A stretch of DNA of 14,716 nt, taken from NCBI GenBank assembly GCA_946479335.1, contig CAMLFP010000105.1:1-14716 (forward strand). Direction: 5' to 3'. The notes under the pieces are model-generated. The model was not told the DNA's origin. It saw only the letters and a program-made list of their open reading frames with translations, and ran no database searches. This document shows, in pieces, positions 1 to 6,552 of this stretch (positions are counted from its first letter, which is position 1; each line of letters begins with the position of its first letter). The DNA comes from an uncultured Archangium sp. Lineage in GTDB: Bacteria; Myxococcota; Myxococcia; Myxococcales; Myxococcaceae. A program made the position numbers and the translations under genes.

Positions 1-602
1 CCGCCGAGGTTGCCGCGCTTGCCTTGGGTACCGAGCAGCCCGGAGAGGCTGTCATCGCGCTCGCCGCCCCCGGCGTTGCCCTTGGAGTCGAGCGCCTTCT
101 GCTCCGCCACGATGTCCTGCGCGACCTCGGGCTCGGGCGACGGAGCCACCGCGGCGACCGGGTCGGGCGCGGGGGCCGCTTCCTTCTTCCGCTCCTCGCG
201 ACGCGAGTAGTCGGAGGCGGTCTTGTCGCTGGCCGCCGCGGCGGGGCTGAGGTCGACCTCCTTGTTGGCCTGCGTGGCGACGACGCCCACGGTGACCATG
301 GTGGCCACCAGCACCAGCGGGGTGAGGTACTTCTTCCAGAAGGGCACCGGCTTGCCGGCCTCCGCGTTGCGTTTGGCGGCGACCTCCGCGAACGCGAGGA
401 GCGACTCGAGGCCAGCGTCGGGCGCGGGCTCCGCGGGGAGCTGCGCCATGGCGTTGCGCACCGAGCGGATCTCGTCGAGCGCGTGCGTGCACCGCGCGCA
501 GCCGCGCACGTGCGCTTCGACGGCGCCCGCCTCGTGCGCTGGCAGTTCGCCGTACGCGAACTCGAGGAGCTTGTCCTCGTACTGGTGCACCGCGGTCTTC
601 AT
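1..602 (-). CDS. Anti-sigma factor with zinc-finger (zf-HC2-like) domain, partial
   Basis: Probable membrane-bound anti-sigma factor that sequesters the sigma factor encoded just upstream. I read about 200 residues before the gene leaves the left edge, so the C-terminus is missing. The N-terminal cytoplasmic part carries an H-x3-C-x2-C zinc motif (H31, C35, C38), typical of zf-HC2 anti-sigma domains. One membrane segment lies at about residues 93-109, preceded by a Trp-Lys-Lys. It is followed by a long Ala/Pro/Glu-rich, charged periplasmic stretch that contains no recognisable sensor domain before the edge. The ATG at 602 overlaps the sigma stop in an ATGA arrangement, so the pair is probably translationally coupled. 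Function rests on the zinc motif, topology and gene pairing; the inducing signal cannot be read. Confidence 0.85.
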   Translation of the reverse strand, partial: MKTAVHQYEDKLLEFAYGELPAHEAGAVEAHVRGCARCTHALDEIRSVRNAMAQLPAEPAPDAGLESLLAFAEVAAKRNAEAGKPVPFWKKYLTPLVLVATMVTVGVVATQANKEVDLSPAAAASDKTASDYSRREERKKEAAPAPDPVAAVAPSPEPEVAQDIVAEQKALDSKGNAGGGERDDSLSGLLGTQGKRGNLG

Positions 603-1225
603 GACGATGAGGCCACTCCTTCTTCCACCATCAGCTCGCCGTCCACACCCAGGTCGCCCAGCCGCTTGCGCAGGCCTTCGAGCGCGTAGCGCATGCGGCT
701 CTTGACCGTGTTCTCGTTCACGCCGGTGACCTCGGCGATCTCCTTGAAGCCGATGCCCTGGTACTCGCGCAGCAGGAACACCTCGCGTTGCTCGTCGGGC
801 AGCGCCGAGAGCGCCCGCTCGATGAGCGGCCGCAACCGCACGTTGTGCGCGGCGCGATCAGGCCCCTGCCCGGCCTCATCGGTCACCAGCTCGCCCCGCG
901 TCCGCCCCTCGTCGCCGCCCACGGGGGCGTCGAGCGAGTCGGCCTGGCGGAAGCTCTCTTTTCGCGCACTGTCCACGCAGAGGTTCCTCGCGATCGTGTA
1001 GACCCACGTCGTAAATTTCGCCGTCGGCTGCCATTGCCCGCTGCCCCGCACCACCTTCAGCCACGTCTCCTGCAACACGTCTTCGGCTCTCTGCCGATGA
1101 CCGACGTACCGGAGGATGAAGTTGTAGACCGGCCCCCGGTGGCGCGAGACGAGCGTCGAAAACGCCTTCGCGTCACCGGTTTTGAAAGCGAGCATCAACT
1201 GCTCGTCTGACGCCGGGTTTGCCAA
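599..1225 (-). CDS. ECF-type RNA polymerase sigma factor (RpoE-like)
   Basis: Sigma-70 family factor of the ECF group, 208 residues. Region 2 covers about residues 20-92, with the core-binding and -10 recognition pattern including AEDVLQETWLKV and the FTTWVYTIARNLCVD stretch. Region 4 covers about 130-187 with a helix-turn-helix (GIGFKEIAEVTGVNENTVKS). A charged, Gly-rich linker of about 40 residues separates them, and no region 1 or 3 is seen. The start is a TTG at 1225: an in-frame TGA lies two codons upstream, and a GAGGA Shine-Dalgarno sequence sits 7 bases before the TTG. An ATG at codon 11 is less likely because it lacks such a site. The gene overlaps the anti-sigma gene by 4 bases. Its regulon cannot be told from the sequence. 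Confidence 0.93.
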   Translation of the reverse strand: MANPASDEQLMLAFKTGDAKAFSTLVSRHRGPVYNFILRYVGHRQRAEDVLQETWLKVVRGSGQWQPTAKFTTWVYTIARNLCVDSARKESFRQADSLDAPVGGDEGRTRGELVTDEAGQGPDRAAHNVRLRPLIERALSALPDEQREVFLLREYQGIGFKEIAEVTGVNENTVKSRMRYALEGLRKRLGDLGVDGELMVEEGVASSS

Positions 1226-1369
1226 CCTTCAGTCCTCGTTCTGTCGTGCAGGGTTCAACGGGTGGGGCTGCCAAACGATCTACCCGGCTTGTAGCCCGAG
1301 CGACCGGTCAGTCCAGCAGGAGAAACACCGGCCCGGGCGCCGTGATTCCGGCCGGGTCGGCGCGCCGCT

Positions 1370-1768
1370 TCACCGGCGGAACCACCGGGCGACGAACGTG
1401 AGGGCGACCACCAGCAGCACGAGGCCTCCCTGCGCGAGCAGGACCTCCGGGAGCGGCCGCTGGAGGTGGATGAAGAGGCTGCGCCCGAGCCCGAGGCCCA
1501 GCAGCGCGCCGGTGAGGCTGCGCCACAGGTTCGAGAACGCGTGCGGCTTGAAGCGCGCGTACGCCCAGTCGAGCGTCGCCGGCACCACCAGCGCCACGCC
1601 GAGCGGCACGTCGAGCGGGTGCGCCAGCGGCCAGTGGTGCCGGAGCTGGGAGGCGATGAAGAAGAACAGCACCGGGTAGGTGCCCAGACAGCGCGCGCAG
1701 ACGTGCACGCCGGCGACCGCGTAGCAGCGGTCGTACTCGTCAGGGTGATGGTGGCTGAGCCAGAACAT
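1370..1768 (-). CDS. DUF2085-like integral membrane protein
   Basis: Small membrane protein of 132 residues that resembles the DUF2085 family, whose function is unknown. Its N-terminus has the pattern expected of that family: C15, then HVCARCLGTY with C24 and C27, a short Cys cluster before the first membrane segment. About four hydrophobic segments follow (roughly residues 29-41, 52-70, 82-100 and 108-127), with an Arg-Trp-Phe-Arg-Arg tail. The start codon lies 29 bases inside the end of the ABC ATPase gene and I see no good Shine-Dalgarno site, so translation is probably coupled to that gene. The reading frame stays open further upstream, so a longer product is possible. Whether it works with the transporter is unknown; being last in the run may only reflect gene packing. 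Confidence 0.75.
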   Translation of the reverse strand: MFWLSHHHPDEYDRCYAVAGVHVCARCLGTYPVLFFFIASQLRHHWPLAHPLDVPLGVALVVPATLDWAYARFKPHAFSNLWRSLTGALLGLGLGRSLFIHLQRPLPEVLLAQGGLVLLVVALTFVARWFRR

Positions 1769-3134
1769 GCGCGTGCGCAGCGGCGAGCTGCCGGGTGTAC
1801 GGGTGACGGGGGTTCTGGAGCACGGCTTCGACCGGGCCGGCCTCGACGATCTCCCCGAGCCGCATCACGCAGACCCGGGTGCACAGCCGCGCCACGACGT
1901 CGAGGTCGTGGGTGATCACCAGCAACGAGAGGCGCTGCTGCGCGGCGAGCTGCTCGAGCAGCGCGAGCACCTCATCGGCCACCCGCGCGTCGAGCGCAGA
2001 GACGGGCTCGTCGAGCAACAGCAGCTCCGGCTCGAGGGCCAGCGCGCGCGCCAGGTTCACGCGCTGCCGCTGCCCGGTCGACAGCTCGCGCGGCAGCCGC
2101 GAGAGCAGCTCCCGCGAGAGCTGCACCTTCGTCATCAACGCGCCGAGGTCTCCCACCGGCAGCCGGTGGATCTCGAAGGGCTCGGCGAGCGACTCGGCGA
2201 CGGTGAGGCGCGGGTCGAGCGCGGCGCCGACGTCTTGAAACACCGGCTGGAAACGCTTCCGCAGCGCGCGCGAAGCGCCGTGCATCGCGTGGCCGTCGAA
2301 GGTGATGGCGCCCGACGCGTCTTGAAGACCGAGCAGCGCGCGCGCCAACGTCGACTTGCCGCTGCCCGACTCGCCGATGATGCCGAGGCGCTCGCCGCGC
2401 GCCACCGAGAGGCTCACCTCTCGCACCGCGTGGACGCGACCGTACGAGACGTTCACGCGCTCGGCGCGCAGCAGCACCTCGCCGGGCGCGACCTGGTCGG
2501 CGACGGCGCGCGGCGCGGGGAGGTGCGGGGCCGTCAACGAGGTGAGGTCATCGGCGAAGGCGCGCACCGCGTCGAGGTCGTGCGAGATGAGCCACACGCA
2601 CAGGCCCCGCGTCCGCGCGAGGTCCCGCAGCAGCTCCAGCACCGTGTTCCGCGTGGCGACGTCGAGCGCGGTGGTGGGCTCATCGGCGATCAGCACGCGC
2701 GGGTTGGCCGCCAGCGCACAGGCGATCGCCACGCGCTGCCGCTGCCCGCCCGACAGCTCGTGGGGGAACGCGTCGAGGCGCGCCTCCGGGAGGCCCACCT
2801 CACGCATCAGCTCGGCAGCGCGCGCGCGCGGTTGGCCGTGCACCTGCAGCGTCTCCCGGAGCTGCGCGCCGACGCGCATCACGGGGTTGAGCGCCGAGAG
2901 CGGCTCCTGCAGCACCATCGAGAAGTGGCCGTGCGGCACCGCCGGCCGGTTGGTCACCACCGCGCCCTCCGGCTCGAGGCCCAGCACCGCCAGCGCGGCC
3001 ATCGTCTTGCCGCCGCCCGACGCGCCGACGACGGCGTGCACGCGCCCCGGGGTCAACGTCAGCGAGAAGTCGTCAACCAATGGCCGGCCGTCGAGCTCCA
3101 CGCGGAGCCTGCGAATCTCGAGGGGCTCGCTCAC
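1740..3134 (-). CDS. Fused dual ATP-binding subunit of a peptide/opine-type ABC importer (YejF/DppDF-like)
   Basis: Cytoplasmic ATPase that would energise a peptide-type importer. Two nucleotide-binding domains are fused in 464 residues. Domain 1 has Walker A GASGGGKT (37-44), Q-loop Q76, signature LSGGQ (127-131), Walker B with D151-E152 and switch H185. Domain 2 has Walker A GESGSGKS (254-261), Q300, variant signature LSTGQ (351-355), Walker B D375-E376 and H409, then the NPRHPYT tail typical of Opp/Dpp ATPases. All catalytic residues are intact in both halves. The product is shorter than E. coli YejF (about 530 residues), with a compact inter-domain linker. The GTG at 3134 is chosen because it overlaps the preceding stop (GTGA) and immediately precedes the first ABC strand; the longer frame upstream is Arg-rich shadow sequence. 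Its permeases lie 3.4 kb away at 6544-8390, with three other genes between. Confidence 0.92.
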   Translation of the reverse strand: MSEPLEIRRLRVELDGRPLVDDFSLTLTPGRVHAVVGASGGGKTMAALAVLGLEPEGAVVTNRPAVPHGHFSMVLQEPLSALNPVMRVGAQLRETLQVHGQPRARAAELMREVGLPEARLDAFPHELSGGQRQRVAIACALAANPRVLIADEPTTALDVATRNTVLELLRDLARTRGLCVWLISHDLDAVRAFADDLTSLTAPHLPAPRAVADQVAPGEVLLRAERVNVSYGRVHAVREVSLSVARGERLGIIGESGSGKSTLARALLGLQDASGAITFDGHAMHGASRALRKRFQPVFQDVGAALDPRLTVAESLAEPFEIHRLPVGDLGALMTKVQLSRELLSRLPRELSTGQRQRVNLARALALEPELLLLDEPVSALDARVADEVLALLEQLAAQQRLSLLVITHDLDVVARLCTRVCVMRLGEIVEAGPVEAVLQNPRHPYTRQLAAAHAHVLAQPPSP

Positions 3135-4267
3135 TTCTTGTCGCTCAACGCGGCGAGGATCTCCTCCTCGGTGACGATGCCGCGGGCGAGCAGCGCGCGC
3201 GTCAGGCCGACCACCAGCTTCGAGGGGGCGAGGTGATCGAGCGCGCCGGTCCACGCGCTGGCGGCGGGCGTGGCCCCTTCACCGAGCCAGGCCGGCAGCA
3301 CGCCGGGCACCGACGGCGACGACTCCGGCGGAGCCACGAGGCGCGCGGGCGACTGCGTCGCGAACGGGAGCGGCTGCGACGGCACCAGCGCACCGACGCT
3401 GACCTCCGACTTGAACGGCGTGTCGACGACCGGCCCGGTGCCGCCGTCGGCCAGCATCGCGAGAATGGAGCCCGTGCCCTCGCGCGGGCCCGCGGTCTCG
3501 GGAGGCTCGCCCTCGAGGACCGCCTCCAGCGGGCGCTCCGCGTTCGTCGGCTCGGCAGGCGCGGGGTCCACCGGGATGCCCGTGGGCGAGGAGGCCTCGA
3601 GGTTGAGATCGCCGAAGAGCGCGTCAGCCTTCGCGCCGGCGGTGGGCTCGGGCAGCGGCGCACCAGGGCGCGCGTCGGTCTTCGCGGGGCTCGACGGCTC
3701 CTCGACCTTCAGCGGCGCAATGGGCGCGGGCTGCACGGGGATGCCGGTCGACGCCGAGGACTCGAGGTTGAGATCGCCGAACAGATCTTCAGCCTTCGGG
3801 CTCGCGCGGGCCGGCAGCGGCGACGGCGGAGGGGGCACCGCGGAGATGAAGAGCCCCGACAGCTGCGCGTGCAGCGCGTCGATCTCGTCGCTCGCCGCCA
3901 CGCAGACGTGCACGCGGGTCCACGTCTGTTCGAGCGTCGCCACCACCTCGAGGTTGGCGAGATCGGCCATGGCGATGGTGAGCTCGGTGTCCTTCTGCTC
4001 CAACGGCACGAAGCGGAACTGGAGCTGCAGCTCCAGCGGCACCAGGTCGATGATGGCCTGCGGCAGCGACGGGAGCTCGACGAAGGGCAGCTTGTATTGA
4101 TCGCTCAACGCGCGGGCGAGGTCGCGCGGCGACAGCTTGCCGTTGGCCACCAGCAGATCACCGAGGCGGTTGGGCTCACCTGCGCTCTGCTCGCACAGCG
4201 CCTCCTCGACGTCGTCCGAGGTGGCGGCGCCGGTCTCGACGAGGATTTCACCGAGCTTCTTGCGCAT
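3131..4267 (-). CDS. MshEN/GspE N-terminal domain protein with repeated Pro-rich linker, no ATPase domain
   Basis: Protein of 378 residues. Residues 4-57 contain two tandem copies of the MshEN-type motif, KLGEILVETG...EEALCEQ and RLGDLLVANG...ARALSDQ. An alpha/beta region typical of GspE/PilB N-termini follows to about residue 135. In MshE this type of domain binds cyclic di-GMP; binding here is inference. There is no Walker A or B, so it is not a secretion ATPase. Residues 143-345 are a Pro/Ala/Gly-rich linker holding two copies of a roughly 29-residue repeat (157-185 and 212-240). The last 34 residues form a small helical module similar to the end of the neighbouring MshEN protein. It sits 9 bases after that gene and overlaps the ABC ATPase start. 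The partner is unknown. Confidence 0.8.
   Translation of the reverse strand: MRKKLGEILVETGAATSDDVEEALCEQSAGEPNRLGDLLVANGKLSPRDLARALSDQYKLPFVELPSLPQAIIDLVPLELQLQFRFVPLEQKDTELTIAMADLANLEVVATLEQTWTRVHVCVAASDEIDALHAQLSGLFISAVPPPPSPLPARASPKAEDLFGDLNLESSASTGIPVQPAPIAPLKVEEPSSPAKTDARPGAPLPEPTAGAKADALFGDLNLEASSPTGIPVDPAPAEPTNAERPLEAVLEGEPPETAGPREGTGSILAMLADGGTGPVVDTPFKSEVSVGALVPSQPLPFATQSPARLVAPPESSPSVPGVLPAWLGEGATPAASAWTGALDHLAPSKLVVGLTRALLARGIVTEEEILAALSDKK
3548..3799 (-). repeat. Two-copy in-frame coding repeat (LFGDLNLE ... TGIPV.PAP)
   Basis: Two copies of a repeat lie inside the linker of the second MshEN protein, at 3713-3799 (residues 157-185) and 3548-3634 (residues 212-240). Shared residues include LFGDLNLE, then S..TGIPV, then PAP. 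The DNA is also similar: ctcgaggttgagatcgccga occurs in both copies. The copies are separated by about 26 unrelated residues. The conserved hydrophobic/acidic core within an otherwise low-complexity linker suggests a short docking motif rather than random composition, but that role is inferred. Confidence 0.8.
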
Positions 4268-4276
4268 AGAGGCAGG

Positions 4277-5017
4277 TCAGCGTTTGACCTTCGCCAGGTA
4301 CTCCTCGCGGGTGAACACGCCCTTCTCGATCATCAGCTCCACGAGCCCCTTGAGCGCAGTGACCTCCTTGCGCTGGGCCTCTTCGATCGCGCGGAGCTGC
4401 TCGCCCGGGGTCTTGCCCGCCAGCGAGGTCGGCGTCTCCACGGGGGCGCGCGCGACGGGCGCGGCGGGCGCCGGCTTCGGAGCGGCGGGCCGCTTCTCGA
4501 GATCGGCGGTGTTCTTGACGACGGTGTGGCCCTGCGCGTCGACCAGCTTGAAGCTGCTCTCGGAGTCGTCGAGCTCCGCCTCACCCTCGTAGAAGCGCGA
4601 GAACGCGCGCGCGATGGCCTGGCGCCCGGCCAACTGCGAGACGATGCGCAGGCGGCTGACGGAGCGCAGCGTGTCGAGGTGCTTCAGGTTCTGCGGCTCG
4701 GCCATCGCCACCAGCAGCGTCTTGCCTTCGTCGCGGAGCTGCAGCGGCAGCGCGACCAGATCGCGCGCCACGTCGGGGGGGATCTTCGCGCGCACGTGCG
4801 GGGGGACGCTCGCCACCGACTCCAGGTTCACCGCCGGCACGTTCATCTGCTTGCTGAGCGCCTTCACCAGCATGTCTTCGGTGAGGAAGTTCATGCGCAC
4901 GAGCAGCTCGCCGAGCTTGCCGCCCCACTTCTGCTGTTCCGCGAGCGCCGCCTTGAGCTGGCTGTCGCTGATCACCTTCGCCTTCACGAGGAGATCGCCG
5001 AGTCTGATGGAAGCCAT
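4277..5017 (-). CDS. MshEN/GspE N-terminal domain protein without ATPase domain
   Basis: Protein of 246 residues. Two tandem MshEN-type motifs lie at residues 5-57: IRLGDLLVKAKVIS...LKAALAEQ and KLGELLVRMNFLT...LVKALSKQ. The second half of a GspE/PilB-type N-terminal domain follows to about residue 140 (LLVAMAEPQNLKHLDTL is a characteristic strand-helix). A Pro/Ala linker covers 175-200. The C-terminal 28 residues form a helical tail (GLVELMIEKGVFTREEY) also seen at the end of the next protein. Family members bind cyclic di-GMP in MshE-type ATPases; this protein has kept only that kind of domain and no P-loop. The glycine present in many family copies of each motif (as in LVxxG) is replaced here by K14 and N43, so ligand binding is less certain than in its neighbour. 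ATG at 5017, no clear Shine-Dalgarno site. Confidence 0.8.
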   Translation of the reverse strand: MASIRLGDLLVKAKVISDSQLKAALAEQQKWGGKLGELLVRMNFLTEDMLVKALSKQMNVPAVNLESVASVPPHVRAKIPPDVARDLVALPLQLRDEGKTLLVAMAEPQNLKHLDTLRSVSRLRIVSQLAGRQAIARAFSRFYEGEAELDDSESSFKLVDAQGHTVVKNTADLEKRPAAPKPAPAAPVARAPVETPTSLAGKTPGEQLRAIEEAQRKEVTALKGLVELMIEKGVFTREEYLAKVKR

Positions 5018-5073
5018 GAAAGTGGCCGCAGCCTAGCCCTTCGCGCGCACCAACGCCCGGAAAGCATCACGCC

Positions 5074-5097
5074 CAGGCAACCGGAACCGGTCGCCTG
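5074..5097 (-). terminator. Strong 11-bp hairpin between two genes; possible terminator or RNA processing element
   Basis: Inverted repeat with 11-base arms (CAGGCAACCGG / CCGGTCGCCTG on the plus strand) and a 2-base spacer. It has one mismatch on the plus strand that becomes a G-U pair in minus-strand RNA, which fits selection on the minus transcript. It lies 33 bases after the stop of the GIDE-like gene and 57 bases before the next start. No run of T follows in the minus direction, so it is not a classical intrinsic terminator; partial termination or mRNA stabilisation are alternatives. Confidence 0.45.
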
Positions 5098-5129
5098 AGC
5101 GCGATGTACGGCAGCAGTCCCGGGAGGGC

Positions 5130-6464
5130 TTACATGCCGGTGCCGAAGGTCTGCAGGCGGCCGTTCAGCGTGCAGATCGAACCGTCGGCCGGGTTCTGCA
5201 GGGTCACGTCGGTGAAGGTGACGTCAGCCACGCCGGTCGCACCGTCGAAGGCGTCGATGTCGAGGGTGCCGCCGATGGTGTCCTTGCCCTTCTTCGCGCC
5301 GCCCTTGGCCATGTTGGTCCACACCGCGTTGTTGGCGACGACGTTGATCACCGCCTTGCTGCTGATGCGGTGCTTGGTCGACAGCTCCTGGGTGCCGGTC
5401 AGCGTGCCGAGGTTGAGCTGCAGCGCGCCGGTGAGGGTCGAGCCAGACAGCGAGCTGACGTTCACCGCGCCCTGCGTCGCGCCAACCATCAGCTTGCCGC
5501 CGAAGTCTGCCGGGCAGCCGTCGAAGGTGACGCCGACGTCGGCCTTCGCGTCGGGGTTTACGGCCTTCGCCGGAGCGTCATCGGCGCCGTCGTCAGCCGC
5601 CGGAGCCGCGTCGTCATCGGCCACCGCAGCAGGAGCCGTCTTCGCCGCCGCGTCAGCCGCCGCCTTGGCCTTCGGGTCGACCTTGGGCGCCGTGAGGAGA
5701 CCGATGACCAGCACGATGGCGCCGATGCCCGCGCCGACGCCGCCACCGATGAAGAGCTTCTTGGCGAACGCGCCGGTCTCACCGATGAGCTCGTTGCGCG
5801 GCTTCTCCTTCACCAGCAGGCCGATCCAGTTGTGCTTGCCGATGACGCCGTCATCGTTGAGCTTGCCGTTGACGTAGAAGAACGGCTTCGGCTCGAGGAC
5901 GTTCTCGGTGATGAAGAAGTTGGCGTGCGACGGCACCTCGTACTGCTTGCCGCCCGACTCGTAATAGACGCTCCCGGGGATCTGGAAGTGCGGCGTGACC
6001 TCGATGGGCTTGGAGGTCATCGAGCCCAGCAGGCCGCGCGAGAACTTCTTGCGCGAGTACTTCTCGGTGAGCGCGAGGTCGTCCTTCGTGGCGTGGATGT
6101 TGGGCTCCACGTGCACGCTGACCTGCCCCTGCGCGTCGGTCACCTGGAAGACCATGCCTTCGGTGGTCTCGGTGATGGTCTTCTTGGTCTCCGACTCGCC
6201 GACCTTCCACTCCGCCTCGAGCTTCATCGCGTAGAAGAGGCACGGCGTCTTGGTGACCGGCGAGGTCAGCAGATCACCGTGCTTCACCTGACCCTCGGTC
6301 GAGATGCTGCCCTTGGGGTCGGCGATCGCCTTGCCCTTCGACGCGACCTCGGAGGGAGGCGCGAACGGCGTGGTGCTGAGCCGGCCCAGGCGCATGCGCT
6401 GCCGCAGGCCTCCCAGCAGTGCGAGTACGCCAACGAACAAGATGAATCCGCCAAGAGCCGTCAT
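5130..6464 (-). CDS. Two-TM membrane protein with GIDE/BAM-like domain and C-terminal beta-rich domain
   Basis: Protein of 444 residues, function unknown. A membrane segment lies at residues 4-21. A domain at about 40-230 resembles the GIDE/BAM family, a non-catalytic domain found beside membrane helices in bacteria and in the mitochondrial ligase MULAN; recognisable features are GKAIADPKGSIST, SPVTKTPCLFYAM and a beta-strand-rich middle. A second membrane segment covers 236-258. An Ala/Asp-rich linker (263-308) leads to a Gly/Thr-rich beta domain with two cysteines (C317, C431) that could form a disulphide if exported. The topology would place the GIDE-like part in the cytoplasm and the C-terminal domain in the periplasm, or the reverse. 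The ATG at 6464 is preferred over the upstream one at 6518 because AAAGGGG lies 9 bases before it and a membrane segment follows at once. No RING finger is present, so it is not a ubiquitin ligase. Confidence 0.72.
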   Translation of the reverse strand: MTALGGFILFVGVLALLGGLRQRMRLGRLSTTPFAPPSEVASKGKAIADPKGSISTEGQVKHGDLLTSPVTKTPCLFYAMKLEAEWKVGESETKKTITETTEGMVFQVTDAQGQVSVHVEPNIHATKDDLALTEKYSRKKFSRGLLGSMTSKPIEVTPHFQIPGSVYYESGGKQYEVPSHANFFITENVLEPKPFFYVNGKLNDDGVIGKHNWIGLLVKEKPRNELIGETGAFAKKLFIGGGVGAGIGAIVLVIGLLTAPKVDPKAKAAADAAAKTAPAAVADDDAAPAADDGADDAPAKAVNPDAKADVGVTFDGCPADFGGKLMVGATQGAVNVSSLSGSTLTGALQLNLGTLTGTQELSTKHRISSKAVINVVANNAVWTNMAKGGAKKGKDTIGGTLDIDAFDGATGVADVTFTDVTLQNPADGSICTLNGRLQTFGTGM

Positions 6465-6552
6465 GTGGTGTTTCCCCTTTGAATGCGTGTGTTGTTTTGC
6501 GCGACGGTCGAGAGACACGCGGCGTCAAAAGCGTGCGCAAATTTTAATTGCG
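6465..6552 (-). promoter_or_regulatory. AT-rich gap, candidate promoter region for the GIDE-like gene
   Basis: This gap is markedly richer in A and T than the rest of the window. It holds a TTGACG hexamer (6523-6528, minus strand) that could serve as a -35 element, but no convincing -10 hexamer at normal spacing. An imperfect palindrome CGCAA-attttaa-TTGCG at 6536-6552 overlaps the permease stop codon and could be an operator or a weak terminator. The base composition and the strong ribosome site downstream suggest a separate transcription start for the genes from here leftward. Confidence 0.3.
6474..6480 (-). promoter_or_regulatory. Ribosome binding site fixing the start at 6464
   Basis: Minus-strand AAAGGGG lies 9 bases upstream of the ATG at 6464. 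It is one of the few clear Shine-Dalgarno sites in the minus-strand run and rules against the 18-residue longer reading that begins at 6518, whose extra segment is polar and would precede the membrane helix. Confidence 0.7.

Noticed and set aside
1328..1355. CCGGCC / GGCCGG inverted repeat after the DUF2085-like gene as a terminator
   Set aside because: The stem is only 6 bases with a 16-base loop and the T-run is just three; in DNA this GC-rich such repeats arise by chance.
1767..3236. 489-codon plus-strand open frame opposite the ABC ATPase
   Set aside because: Shadow of the ABC gene; no motifs, and composition is dominated by Arg, His, Glu and Leu.
3135..3254. N-terminal 40-codon extension of the ABC ATPase frame
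   Set aside because: The extension is Arg/Pro-rich and lies wholly inside the MshEN gene; the GTG at 3134 overlaps that gene's stop and gives a normal ABC N-terminus.
3131..5017. Calling the MshEN genes type II secretion or type IV pilus ATPases (GspE/PilB)
   Set aside because: Both proteins lack Walker A, Walker B and the zinc-binding motif, and no pilin or secretin genes are in the window.
3080..5098. 672-codon plus-strand open frame opposite the MshEN genes
   Set aside because: The translation is an Arg/Leu/His/Glu-rich string with no domain pattern, as expected from the antisense frame of GC-rich genes; the minus-strand frames show clear MshEN motifs.
5130..6464. Calling the GIDE-like protein an E3 ubiquitin ligase
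   Set aside because: No RING finger or other catalytic element is present; only the non-catalytic membrane-adjacent domain is shared with MULAN.
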